From JAJDXO01 sp965213765 (GTDB taxonomy: Bacteria; Pseudomonadota; Alphaproteobacteria; Rhodospirillales; UBA2165): DNA of 64,000 nucleotides. The notes beneath the pieces are model-generated. The model saw only the letters and a list, made by a program, of their open reading frames with translations, was not told the DNA's origin and ran no database searches. This document shows positions 40,843 through 49,510 of the stretch, one piece after another. How positions within the stretch are numbered: position 1 is the stretch's first letter; the number at the start of each line of letters is the position of its first letter. The stretch spans positions 2,666,001 to 2,730,000 of the forward strand of contig OZ243926.1 of NCBI GenBank assembly GCA_965213765.1, written 5' to 3'. Position numbers and translations under genes: made by a program.

Positions 40843-43299
40843 CTAAACGTCCAGGTTGGCCACTTTCAGGGCGTTTTGCTGGATAAAGTCCCGGCGAGGC
40901 TCCACCAGGTCGCCCATCAGGGTCGAGAACACGTCCTCGGCATCGTCCGCGTGACTCGCTTTCACCTGGAGGAGCGTCCGGACGCTGGGGTCCAAGGTGG
41001 TCTCCCAGAGCTGTTCCGGATTCATCTCGCCCAACCCCTTGTAGCGCTGCATGGAAACACGCTTGCGGCCCCGTTCCAGCACGACATCCACCAATGAGAC
41101 CGGCCCGGTGATGACAATCTCCTTGTCTTTGGACATCAACTGGCCGTGGCGGGAATACTGCTCCTGCAGGTCAGCGGCGTGGGCGTCGATGGCATGGGCC
41201 TCGGCGCTCCTGATCACGGCGCCGTCAATGACGTGCGGCCCTTCGGGCACACCCCGCAGCGTCCGCGTAAACGCCAAACCGCCGTCCGGCAGCGGCTCGC
41301 CGCGCCAACCCCGATCGCCCTCTTCTTCCAGCTGATCGACGCGGGCGGCGATATACGCCGCCGCCTCGCCGGCATGTTCGGCGTTTGACAGAATTTCCGG
41401 GTTGAGCGCGCCGGCAATCGCCGCCTGCTCGACGATCTTCAGCGGCACCCGGGTAACCAGTCCGGTGAGTTGCGTCTTGATCTGCCGGGCCGCATCGACC
41501 ATCCGGCGGAGGTCCAGGGCGGCAATCTCGCCGCCCTCGGCGGTCCGCAGCACGCAGTCCTCGAGGCCGGCGTCAATCAGGTGGTCTTCGAGCGCCCGAT
41601 CATCCTTGAGATAGACCTCGGAATTTCCATTCTTGGCGCGGTAAAGCGGCGGCTGAGCGATATAGAGATACCCCCGCTCGACGATTTCGGGCATCTGCCG
41701 GTAAAAGAACGTCAGCAGGAGCGTCCGAATGTGGCTCCCGTCCACATCGGCGTCGGTCATGATGATGATCTTGTGATAGCGGATTTTCCCGATATCGAAA
41801 TCATCGTGGCCGATCCCCGTGCCGAGCGCCGTGATCAGCGTGCCGATCTCGGCGGAGGACAGCATTTTGTCGAACCGCGCCCGCTCGACATTCAGGATTT
41901 TGCCGCGGAGCGGCAGGATGGCCTGCTTGCCCCGGTCGCGGCCCTGTTTGGCCGAGCCGCCCGCCGAGTCACCCTCGACGATGAACAACTCACTCAGCGC
42001 GGGATCCTTTTCCTGGCAATCCGCAAGCTTGCCGGGCAGCGACGAGACATCCAACGCTCCCTTGCGGCGGGTCAGCTCCCGCGCCTTGCGGGCCGCTTCC
42101 CGCGCGGCGGCGGCCTCGACTATTTTGCCGATAACTTTCTTGGCGTCGTTCGGGTGTTCCTCGAACCATTGGTTCAGCTTGCCGCCCATGATGCTCTCGA
42201 CCACCGGCCGCACCTCGGACGAGACCAGCTTTTCCTTGGTCTGAGAGGAGAATTTCGGGTCGGGCACCTTGATCGACAACACACAGGTCATTCCCTCGCG
42301 CGCGTCGTCCCCGGTGACGCCGACCTTGGCTTTCTTCGATATGCCTTCCGCCTCGGCGTAGGTATTGATGGTCCGGGTCAGTGCGCCGCGGAATCCGGCC
42401 AAATGGGTCCCGCCGTCCTTTTGAGGAATGTTATTGGTAAAGCAAAGCGTCGATTCGTGGTAGCTGTCGTTCCATTGAAGCGCTGCCTCGACGACGATGC
42501 CGTCCTTCTCTCCGGTGACGGAGATGGTCGGATTGATCGCCTGCTTCGACCGGTCCAAATACCCGACAAACGCCTGCAGGCCTCCCTCATAGTGCAACTC
42601 GACGGTTTTGGGCTCCACATGCCGGGCATCGGTCAGCGTCAACGATACGCCCGAATTCAGGAAGGCCAATTCGCGCAGGCGATGCTCCAGCGTCGGGAGA
42701 TCGAACTCCGTCCGGCCGAACACATCCTTCGACGGCAAAAAGGTTACCTGGCTGCCGGTTTGTTCGCCGGCATCGCCAACCACCTCGAGCGTCTTTTCGA
42801 CCTCTCCGTCCTTGAACGTGATGACGTGCTCGCTGCCGTCCCGCCAGATGCGGAGCTCGAGGTCGCTCGACAGCGCATTGACCACCGACACGCCGACACC
42901 GTGCAGCCCACCGGAGACTTTGTAGGAATTCTGATCAAACTTACCTCCGGCATGGAGGTGGGTCATGATGACTTCGGCCGCCGGCACACCTTCTTCTTCG
43001 TGGATGTCCACCGGAATTCCCCGGCCATTGTCGGAGATTGTCGCCGACCCGTCGCCGTTGAGAACCACCTCGATGGAATCACAGAACCCGGCCAGCGCCT
43101 CGTCGATGGCATTGTCCACCACCTCGTAAATCATGTGATGCAGGCCGGAACCGTCATCGGTGTCGCCGATATACATTCCGGGCCGCTTACGAACCGCTTC
43201 GAGACCGCGAAGAACCTTGATGGACTGGGCGTCATAGGCCTCCAAGTCCTGATCCAGTTCGTCTAGATCCTCATTTTGATCTTCGTTTTCTTCGCTCAT
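40843..43299 (-). CDS. gyrB: DNA gyrase subunit B
   Basis: An 818-residue ATPase subunit of gyrase, which introduces negative supercoils with GyrA. GHKL ATPase motifs are VRKRPGMYIGDTDDGSGLHH, YEVVDNAIDEALAGFCD and SGGLHGVGVSVVNALS. The Toprim domain has LFIVEGDSAGGSAKQGRDRG, PLRGKILNVERAR and IIIMTDADVDGSHIRTLLL. The C-terminus has SMQRYKGLGEMNPEQLWETT. An acidic N-terminal tail (MSEENEDQNEDLDELDQDLE) is longer than usual. It is the last gene of a dnaA-dnaN-recF-gyrB series; recF ends 28 bp upstream. Confidence 0.97.
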   Translation of the reverse strand: MSEENEDQNEDLDELDQDLEAYDAQSIKVLRGLEAVRKRPGMYIGDTDDGSGLHHMIYEVVDNAIDEALAGFCDSIEVVLNGDGSATISDNGRGIPVDIHEEEGVPAAEVIMTHLHAGGKFDQNSYKVSGGLHGVGVSVVNALSSDLELRIWRDGSEHVITFKDGEVEKTLEVVGDAGEQTGSQVTFLPSKDVFGRTEFDLPTLEHRLRELAFLNSGVSLTLTDARHVEPKTVELHYEGGLQAFVGYLDRSKQAINPTISVTGEKDGIVVEAALQWNDSYHESTLCFTNNIPQKDGGTHLAGFRGALTRTINTYAEAEGISKKAKVGVTGDDAREGMTCVLSIKVPDPKFSSQTKEKLVSSEVRPVVESIMGGKLNQWFEEHPNDAKKVIGKIVEAAAAREAARKARELTRRKGALDVSSLPGKLADCQEKDPALSELFIVEGDSAGGSAKQGRDRGKQAILPLRGKILNVERARFDKMLSSAEIGTLITALGTGIGHDDFDIGKIRYHKIIIMTDADVDGSHIRTLLLTFFYRQMPEIVERGYLYIAQPPLYRAKNGNSEVYLKDDRALEDHLIDAGLEDCVLRTAEGGEIAALDLRRMVDAARQIKTQLTGLVTRVPLKIVEQAAIAGALNPEILSNAEHAGEAAAYIAARVDQLEEEGDRGWRGEPLPDGGLAFTRTLRGVPEGPHVIDGAVIRSAEAHAIDAHAADLQEQYSRHGQLMSKDKEIVITGPVSLVDVVLERGRKRVSMQRYKGLGEMNPEQLWETTLDPSVRTLLQVKASHADDAEDVFSTLMGDLVEPRRDFIQQNALKVANLDV

Positions 43300-43327
43300 G
43301 CCGTCTTGGTCCTAAGGTTCTGGGTGA

Positions 43328-44503
43328 CTACCCGCATTCAGTGACCGAACCGGGGGAAACATCGAAAAACTGGGCCGTGCCGCGCCACGCTTCGAACATC
43401 CCGGCGTCCGTCCCGGTCATCCAGGCTTGCGCATTCAGGGCACCCAAGCGGCCGAAGAGGGCGGCCCGCCTGCTTTCGTCCAAATGGGCCGCCACCTCGT
43501 CGAGGAGCAGCAGGGGTGCAAAGCCCCGGACTTCCGACTGCATCTTGGCGGCGCCGAGGACCAGCGTGATCAGCAGCCCTTTTTGTTCGCCCGTGGAACA
43601 CTCGGCAGCGGGCCGGCCGTGGCCCGCATGGCGGACCGCGAGATCGCTCCGGTGCGGCCCCACGCCGGCGCCGGCCTGTTCACTGTCTCTCGCCCCGTTC
43701 TCCCTAAGATGCTCGCGAAACCGGTCCTCGACTTCAAGCGCCGGCGCTTCGTCCAGCCACATTTCGAGATCGCCGGCCATGGCGATTTCGGCGTCGGGAA
43801 ACGGTCCGTCATCGACCCGGCAATGGGCCGATAGCCTGGCCACCGCCTCCCGGCGGCGGGCAGCCACGGCAACGCCGTGACGCACCATCGAATCCTCCAC
43901 CGAGGCCAGCCAGTCCGTGTCCCGCACCCCCTCGCGAAGAAGCCTGTTCCGGCTCCGCAGCGCGTGGTCGTAGGCATTCACCGGGCCCGCGTGATCCCCA
44001 TCCAGGCTGTAGATGATCCGGTCCACGAACCGGCGCCGCCCGCCGGCGCCCTCGTTGAACAGGCGGTCCATTTGCGGCGTCAGCCATTGCACGGCGGTCA
44101 GACGGCCGAGATCGCTCTGGGATTTGGCGGATTCACCGTCGATTTTAACCTCGCGCTTCTCCCGGCCGCCGTCGGCGTCGGGACGGCAGCCGGTCCCCAC
44201 GTCGTAGGCGCTGCCGTCGATCTCAAGCTTGGCCGCCACGCTCCAGACCCGGTCACCGGTCACCTCGTCCGGGTGCCGCCGGGTGATTTCGGCCAATCTG
44301 GCACGCCGCAAACCCCGGCCCGGCGCCAAAAACGAGAGTGCCTCGAGAATATTCGTTTTCCCCGCGCCATTGGGACCGGTCAGTACGACCGGACGGGAAT
44401 CGGCCTGAATGCGCACCGACGGATAAGATCTGAAATCGGTCAATGAAAGCCGGGTAACCGCCAGCCTCGGGACGGAAGCCTCGCCGGCGCGCGGCGTCGG
44501 CAT
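43328..44503 (-). CDS. recF: DNA replication/repair protein RecF
   Basis: A 391-residue SMC-like ATPase that binds single-strand gaps and helps load RecA through RecOR. The Walker A motif PVVLTGPNGAGKTNILEALS lies near residue 42. An ABC signature-like STGEQKGLLITLVLGAAKM and Walker B LLLLDEVAAHLDESRR are near the C-terminus. The chosen ATG at 44503 (MPTPRAGEASVPRL) leaves 31 bp after dnaN; a GTG at 44533, immediately after the dnaN stop, is the longer option. Tight spacing to dnaN and gyrB points to one operon. Confidence 0.93.
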   Translation of the reverse strand: MPTPRAGEASVPRLAVTRLSLTDFRSYPSVRIQADSRPVVLTGPNGAGKTNILEALSFLAPGRGLRRARLAEITRRHPDEVTGDRVWSVAAKLEIDGSAYDVGTGCRPDADGGREKREVKIDGESAKSQSDLGRLTAVQWLTPQMDRLFNEGAGGRRRFVDRIIYSLDGDHAGPVNAYDHALRSRNRLLREGVRDTDWLASVEDSMVRHGVAVAARRREAVARLSAHCRVDDGPFPDAEIAMAGDLEMWLDEAPALEVEDRFREHLRENGARDSEQAGAGVGPHRSDLAVRHAGHGRPAAECSTGEQKGLLITLVLGAAKMQSEVRGFAPLLLLDEVAAHLDESRRAALFGRLGALNAQAWMTGTDAGMFEAWRGTAQFFDVSPGSVTECG

Positions 44504-44534
44504 ATGCGAACGGCTGCCGGTGCGCACCCGCACC

Positions 44535-45653
44535 CTAGACCCGCATGGGCATCAGCACATAGAGGGCGCTGGTGTCCTCGGGATCCTGCACCAAGGTCGG
44601 CGAAGCGGCGTCGGCCATCATGAAGGTCGCCGACTCTCCGTCGATCTGCTGGGCAATGTCCAACAGGTACCGGGAGTTGAAGCCGATCTCGATATCGGAC
44701 GAATCGTACTCAATGGGCAACTCTTCGGTCGCCGAGTCGTTTTCCGGACTGTTGGCCGACAGGACAAGGTTTCCCTTGGAAATGGCCAACTTCACCGCGC
44801 GGGACTTTTCGGACGAAATCGCGGACACCCGGTCCACCGCATCGGCGAAGGTCCTGCAATCGACCACCATGGACTTGTCGTTCCCCGCCGGAATGACCCG
44901 GTCATAGTCGGGAAACGTGCCGTCAATGAGTTTGGACGACAGAACCGCGCCATCGAATGTGAGGCGAATTTTAGTATCGGAGAGCGCCATCTGAACGTCG
45001 GTTTCCGTTTCGTCGATCAGCTTGCGAAGCTCGGCAACGGTCTTTCGGGGCACGATCACGCCCGGCATACCCGAGGCGCCATCCGGCAACGGCAGTTCGA
45101 CGCTCGCCAAGCGGTGCCCGTCGGTCGCCACCGCCCGAAGCACGGCAACGCCGTCCCGCTCGGACTCGTGGAGATAAATGCCGTTCAGATAATAACGGGT
45201 CTCTTCCGTCGAGATGGCAAACCGGGTCCGGTCGATCAGCGTCCTCAGGTCCCCGGCGGATACGGAAAAGCTGTGCGGCATATCACCGTCGGCCATCACC
45301 GGAAAATCCTCGGTCGGCAAGCAGGTCAGGGAAAACCGTGACCGTCCCGATGCCAGGGTCAGCTGACCGTCATCGCCCGTGCAGTCCAATTCGATTTGCG
45401 CGCCCTCGGGAAGCTTGCGCACGATATCGAACATGGTATGCGCCGGCGCCGTGGTCGACCCCGGCGCCGCCACGTCGGCGTCCACCGTTTCGACGATTTC
45501 GATATCCATGTCGGTGGCGTTCAGGCTGAGTTGCCCGTCCGGGGCGTCGAATTTCACGTTCGACAGGATGGGGATCGTGTTCCGGCGCTCGACAACACTC
45601 TGCACGTGGGTGAGAACCTTCAGCAGTTGTCCGCGCTCGATGGTGATTTTCAT
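44535..45653 (-). CDS. dnaN: DNA polymerase III beta sliding clamp
   Basis: A 372-residue ring-forming clamp that tethers polymerase III to DNA. It starts MKITIERGQLLKVLTHVQSV VERRNTIPILSNV, the standard N-terminus, has QLTLASGRSRFSLTCLPTED FPVM, ETRYYLNGIYLH, VATDGHRLASVELPLPDG and ends in SALYVLMPMRV, the hydrophobic C-terminal signature. Three clamp domains are expected and the length is normal. A consensus -10 box lies about 145 bp upstream. The recF gene follows directly. Confidence 0.97.
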   Translation of the reverse strand: MKITIERGQLLKVLTHVQSVVERRNTIPILSNVKFDAPDGQLSLNATDMDIEIVETVDADVAAPGSTTAPAHTMFDIVRKLPEGAQIELDCTGDDGQLTLASGRSRFSLTCLPTEDFPVMADGDMPHSFSVSAGDLRTLIDRTRFAISTEETRYYLNGIYLHESERDGVAVLRAVATDGHRLASVELPLPDGASGMPGVIVPRKTVAELRKLIDETETDVQMALSDTKIRLTFDGAVLSSKLIDGTFPDYDRVIPAGNDKSMVVDCRTFADAVDRVSAISSEKSRAVKLAISKGNLVLSANSPENDSATEELPIEYDSSDIEIGFNSRYLLDIAQQIDGESATFMMADAASPTLVQDPEDTSALYVLMPMRV

Positions 45654-45796
45654 GGGTTCGTTTCGACCTGCTTTGCTTCGTCGGCGTTCCCCCGAGGACG
45701 ATTCCGGTGGCGAAAATCCCGGCGCGGGGGGACGCCGGAATCGGCCAGGAATCGGTGGAGTCGGGCGCTCGGGAAGCGCCGAATCGGAATCGGGCT

Positions 45797-45825
45797 ATTA
45801 TAGCAGAATTTCGCCAGGACCGAAG
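45797..45825 (-). promoter_or_regulatory. Probable dnaN promoter
   Basis: On the minus strand TATAAT (45797-45802) is a perfect -10 box. The best -35 candidate about 16-17 bp upstream (TTCGGT region) is weak. The dnaN-dnaA gap (45654-45924) contains no gene; it also has a short AT-run ATATATAT at about 45861-45868 and an inverted repeat GGCGCTTCCCGAGCGCC-like segment downstream of the -10. Confidence 0.5.
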
Positions 45826-45924
45826 CTAATTTCGCCGCGCCTCGCCAAAGCTAAGTCTCTGATATATATGCGTGAATTAGAAATTCGGCATCGCGCGGCC
45901 CCGGCCAGGCCGGCGAACCGGCGA

Positions 45925-47322
45925 TCAACCCTCGAGCATCCGCCGAAGCAACTCCACATCCTCCGCGAACGAGCCGTCATTTTCGCGGAGTTCGTCGACC
46001 TTCCGGACCGCGTGCATGACCGTGGTGTGGTCGCGTCCGCCGAACTTACGGCCGATTTCCGGCAACGAGCGGGATGTCAGCTGTTTGGCCAGATACATCG
46101 CCACTTGCCGCGGACGAGCCACGGAACGGGCGCGCCGGGCCGAGTGCATGTCCGAAATACGGATGTTGAAGTGTTCCGCCACCCGCTTTTGAATTTCTTC
46201 TATGGTCACGCGCCGGTCATTGGCCCGGAGCAGGTCGTGGAGAACGTCCTGAGTGGTCTCCAGGGTCAAATCCCGGCCCACCAGCTGGGTGTGCGCGGCG
46301 ACCCGGTTGAGCGCCCCCTCAAGCTCCCGGACGTTCGACGTGATCTTGTGGGCAAGAAACTCCAACACCTTGGGCGGTGCCGAGATTTTCATCTGCTCGG
46401 CCTTGGTTTCCAAGATGGCCAGCCGGAGCTCGTAAGTGGTGGCATGGATATCGGCAACCAAACCGCAATTGAGCCGTGACTTCAGGCGCTCCTCCACGCC
46501 CTCGAGGTCGGAGGGCGACTTGTCGGCGGACAAGATGATCTGGCGGCCCTGATCGACAAGCGCGTTGAAGGTATGGAAGAACTCCTCCTGAGTCGCGTCG
46601 CGGCCGCCGATGAATTGCACGTCATCGATCATCAGTACGTCGACGGACCGAAACTGCTCCTTGAAATCGACGGTGTTCTGTTCGCGAAGCGCCCGAACGA
46701 ACCGGTACATGAACTTTTCGGCCGACAAATACATCACCGTCCGGTTTGGATCCCGCTCGACGATATCCCAGGCGATCGCATGCATTAGATGGGTCTTGCC
46801 GAGGCCGACGCCGCCATAGAGGAACAACGGATTGAACGGGACCGATGTCGCTTCGGCGACCCGGCGGGCTGCCGCATAGGCAAATTCATTTGGCTTGCCG
46901 ACGACGAAATTCGGGAAAGTGAATCGGGGGTCGAGCGGCGCGGAGATTTCACCCGGCGCAACAATGCCCCTTGCCTGCTTGGTATCCAGGGATGTCCGAG
47001 TGGCGGCGGTGGCGGCTGCCGGAGAAGCCGGTTCCTCGTCGGGGTCCGTATCCGAGCCCGGCTGAATGGAGATATCGACGGACTTGATGCCGGGATTCTC
47101 GCCGGCCCACAATTCCCTCAGGCGCTCACCGTAATTGGCAACCACCCAGTCGCGCATGAAACGGCTCGGCACGGCGATCCGCACCTCGGAACCGTTGATC
47201 TCCCGGACCCGGAGCGGCTTCAGCCAATTTTCATGTGCCGTTTCACCGATTTCGGCCTTGAGACGGCTGCTTACGCGATACCACTGATTTTCCAGAAGAC
47301 GTTCGTCGGAATTGGTGCCCAT
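45925..47322 (-). CDS. dnaA: Chromosomal replication initiator protein DnaA
   Basis: A 465-residue AAA+ initiator. Domain I begins at about residue 8 (LENQWYRVSSRLKAEIGETA, ENWLKPLRVREI). A low-complexity linker covers about 95-135. The ATPase domain has FLYGGVGLGKTHLMHAIAWD (Walker A), VDVLMIDDVQFIGGRDATQE (Walker B) and LKSRLNCGLVADIHATTYEL. Domain IV ends with ARSVARPRQVAMYLAKQLTS and the DNA-binding signature FGGRDHTTVMHAVRKV. It opens oriC and controls transcription through TTATNCACA boxes. The 539-bp upstream gap up to rpsT is AT-rich. Confidence 0.97.
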   Translation of the reverse strand: MGTNSDERLLENQWYRVSSRLKAEIGETAHENWLKPLRVREINGSEVRIAVPSRFMRDWVVANYGERLRELWAGENPGIKSVDISIQPGSDTDPDEEPASPAAATAATRTSLDTKQARGIVAPGEISAPLDPRFTFPNFVVGKPNEFAYAAARRVAEATSVPFNPLFLYGGVGLGKTHLMHAIAWDIVERDPNRTVMYLSAEKFMYRFVRALREQNTVDFKEQFRSVDVLMIDDVQFIGGRDATQEEFFHTFNALVDQGRQIILSADKSPSDLEGVEERLKSRLNCGLVADIHATTYELRLAILETKAEQMKISAPPKVLEFLAHKITSNVRELEGALNRVAAHTQLVGRDLTLETTQDVLHDLLRANDRRVTIEEIQKRVAEHFNIRISDMHSARRARSVARPRQVAMYLAKQLTSRSLPEIGRKFGGRDHTTVMHAVRKVDELRENDGSFAEDVELLRRMLEG

Positions 47323-47810
47323 AATTCTTGCCAGCCCAACAATTCGTATGCGCCAAGAAGGGTCGATACGGACCGCTTCGATTCGTTCGGATCACGCCTT
47401 GCGGCGATTTCCTATTTCAAACCAGAGGCAATTCGAAGAGAATGTTGCCCCCAGCGAGTATTCCCCCAATGACACGGCCCCTCACCCCGAGACCTTATCG
47501 TCATTTGACTTTGGCCAATCGAAATTCGGCGAAAATTTTTATTAGTTTTTATTTTCCCCCGGATATCAGAATTTGACGAATTCTTTCTTTCGCTCAATTT
47601 TACAGAGGAATTTTTCCCCCATTTTAATTGAACAACCGCCTTTCCTGGATTTCGACTGAAGATCGACGCAAGGTGCGTGCGCCGAGCCAGGATCAAATGT
47701 ACTCGCCTCAAATTTTCGATTCAACAGGACTGAATAGGGAACGTCGAAAATAATCTTCTTGACTCAATTCGAGTTGTTCCGACTCACCCTTCGGAAGAGG
47801 TCCGGGCACG
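47323..47810. other. AT-rich dnaA upstream region
   Basis: The gap between dnaA and rpsT contains no supported gene. Its centre (about 47510-47640) is strongly AT-rich (for example AAAATTTTTATTAGTTTTTA) in an otherwise GC-rich window. Four CCCCC motifs occur, two of them as TTTTCCCCC at about 47550 and 47611. It must include the dnaA promoter. I find no consensus TTATCCACA box here, so I do not call it an origin. Confidence 0.5.
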
Positions 47811-47839
47811 AAAAAGGCCGCATTCAAAGAATGCGGCCT
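47811..47839 (-). terminator. rho-independent terminator of rpsT
   Basis: AGGCCGCATTC (47815-47825) and GAATGCGGCCT (47829-47839) form a perfect 11-bp stem with a 3-nt loop. On the minus strand it is followed by TTTTT (47811-47815). It begins 23 bp after the rpsT stop codon. Confidence 0.93.
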
Positions 47840-47861
47840 AACCGTTTGAATTCGTTGTCGG

Positions 47862-48128
47862 CTACGCCGACATCGACTTGATGCGGGCCGACAGGCGCGA
47901 CAATTTTCTGGACGCGGTGTTCTTGTGAATGATGCCTTTCTGAGCGCTCCGCATGAGTTGGGGCTCCACGGCCTTCAGCGCGTCCTTGGCTGCGGCGGCA
48001 TCACCGCTTTCGATCGCCGCCTCGACCTTCTTCACATGCGTCCGCATGCGGCTGAGGCGCGACCGGTTCACCTGGGAGCGACGTCCAATTTGACGAATTC
48101 GTTTCTTAGCCGATAGATGGTTGGCCAT
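47862..48128 (-). CDS. rpsT: 30S ribosomal protein S20
   Basis: An 88-residue basic protein, MANHLSAKKRIRQIGRRSQV N at the start and KGIIHKNTASRKLSRLSARI at the end, the standard bS20 pattern. It binds 16S rRNA in the small subunit. The ATG at 48128 is chosen because MANHLSAKKR is the conserved start; the frame is open to 48146. A good sigma-70 promoter and a clear terminator bracket it, so it is a single-gene transcript. Confidence 0.97.
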   Translation of the reverse strand: MANHLSAKKRIRQIGRRSQVNRSRLSRMRTHVKKVEAAIESGDAAAAKDALKAVEPQLMRSAQKGIIHKNTASRKLSRLSARIKSMSA

Positions 48129-48169
48129 GAATATTTCTCTTTGCATGCATCTGTTCGTTGAACCGCGCG

Positions 48170-48198
48170 GTTATAGTGGCGCGCACCCCCGGCGTCAA
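48170..48198 (-). promoter_or_regulatory. rpsT promoter
   Basis: On the minus strand TTGACG (48198-48193), a 17-bp GC-rich spacer, then TATAAC (48175-48170). This is one mismatch from consensus in each box with ideal spacing. It lies 42 bp upstream of the rpsT ATG. Confidence 0.85.
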
Positions 48199-48221
48199 CA
48201 CCGTAAGCCGCGGAAATTCAG

Positions 48222-48611
48222 CTATTCCCGGCGGCTAGGCCGGACGGGAGAAAGGACGGGAGAAAGGGTGAATTGGACCACGACCCGCCGGGTTCCGGCG
48301 GCCCGGACCGATAGCTGCAGGGCCTCGCCCTCGCGAACAAATCGGCCGGGGCCGGCGGGCCGCCAGCCAAGCGCCGGAAGCGACTCGGCATAGAAGGCGC
48401 TGACCCGCGAAGCCGGCGCCGGCGCGGTCGCGGACACGGTTACAATCCGTCCCGCGGGGGTGTCGAAGGCGGTCTCCGCCTCGGCGCTGGGCTCCAAACC
48501 CGGCATCACAGGAATATCTTCGGTGCCGGGGAGAAAACCCTGCGCCATCGCCGCCCCTGTCCAGATCATCTGGAGCAGGGCGCAGACCACGAAATTTCTG
48601 CTCAAGACCAT
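48222..48611 (-). CDS. Hypothetical exported protein
   Basis: A 129-residue protein starting MVLSRNFVVCALLQMIWTGA, with a signal peptide likely cleaved after AAMAQ. The mature part (GFLPGTEDIPVMPGLEPSAE, FDTPAGRIVTVSATAP, VSAFYAESLPALGWRPAGPG, LQLSVRAAGTRRVVVQFTL) is not a family I can name. The pattern, a short periplasmic domain with YAESLPALGW, is reminiscent of small DUF proteins found next to DNA repair genes in alphaproteobacteria. I chose ATG 48611, 14 bp after the mutM stop; both genes are minus strand and probably co-transcribed. Confidence 0.65.
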   Translation of the reverse strand: MVLSRNFVVCALLQMIWTGAAMAQGFLPGTEDIPVMPGLEPSAEAETAFDTPAGRIVTVSATAPAPASRVSAFYAESLPALGWRPAGPGRFVREGEALQLSVRAAGTRRVVVQFTLSPVLSPVRPSRRE

Positions 48612-48625
48612 GGTTACGCTTCTAC

Positions 48626-49465
48626 TCACCGTTGGCGCCGGGGGCAATAGAAGGTTGAGCGCCCGGATTGAACCAGCCGCTGGATCCCACCGGTGCGGGC
48701 CACGTCACAATCACAGTCGGGACAGGGTTGGCCCTCTCGATCATATACTTTGAAGCCGTGCTGGAAGTAACCGAGCCGGCCATCCGGCGCGGCGTGATCG
48801 CGAAGCGATGAGCCGCCGGCCGCGATCGCCTCCAGCAACGTCTCCCGGATCGCGGCCACCAGACGCCCCGCCCGCTTGCCGGGTACCGTCCCCGCCCGGC
48901 GCCTGGGCGAAATGCCCGACCGATACAGGCTTTCGCAGACGTAAATGTTGCCGAGCCCGGCGACCACGCGTTGATCGAGCAGGGCCATTTTGATCGGCCC
49001 GCGTTTGCCGGCGAGGGCCGCATCCAGTGTCATGGCATCGAAGTGATTTCCCAACGGATCGGGTCCCAAATGGGAGAACAGTTTGTGGTCATTCAGTTTT
49101 TCGGTCTCAACCAAGGCCATGAGCCCGAAGCGGCGAGGATCGCAAAACCGGACGACGCCCGCATCCAGCTCGAAATCCACGTGGTCATGAGGCCCCGGCG
49201 GCGGCAAGTCGTTGCCGAAGACGGTCATCCGTCCCGACATGCCCAAGTGTATGACGAGTGTCCAGCCGTCATCCAATGCAACGAGGATGTACTTGGCCCG
49301 CCGTCCCAAATGCAAAATCCGGCGGTTTTCAAGGCGCGCCGCCATATGGTCCGGAAAGGGAATTCTGAGATCCCTGCGCCGGACGACGGCACGCGAGATC
49401 GATGCGCCTTCCATCGCCGGCGCCAACCCCCGGCACACGGTTTCAACTTCGGGCAGTTCGGGCAT
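48626..49465 (-). CDS. mutM: Formamidopyrimidine-DNA glycosylase
   Basis: A 279-residue base-excision enzyme that removes 8-oxoguanine and formamidopyrimidines. The catalytic N-terminus MPELPEVETVCRGLAPAMEG supplies Pro2 and Glu3, and Lys is in LGRRAKYILVALDDG. The helix-two-turn-helix segment has DQRVVAGLGNIYVCESLYRS G. The C-terminal zinc finger has four cysteines (CPDCDCDVARTGGIQRLV and TFYCPRRQR), where the fourth Cys spacing is compressed (CPDCDC...C). It is divergent from ubiE across 45 bp. Confidence 0.95.
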   Translation of the reverse strand: MPELPEVETVCRGLAPAMEGASISRAVVRRRDLRIPFPDHMAARLENRRILHLGRRAKYILVALDDGWTLVIHLGMSGRMTVFGNDLPPPGPHDHVDFELDAGVVRFCDPRRFGLMALVETEKLNDHKLFSHLGPDPLGNHFDAMTLDAALAGKRGPIKMALLDQRVVAGLGNIYVCESLYRSGISPRRRAGTVPGKRAGRLVAAIRETLLEAIAAGGSSLRDHAAPDGRLGYFQHGFKVYDREGQPCPDCDCDVARTGGIQRLVQSGRSTFYCPRRQR

Positions 49466-49510
49466 GGCAACAAAGTAGCGGTTTCCGGCGGCTTCCGCTA
49501 TGGTCCGGTC

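Noticed and set aside
47323..47861. Calling oriC upstream of dnaA
   Set aside because: The region is AT-rich but no consensus DnaA box could be found, and GC skew cannot be computed by eye.
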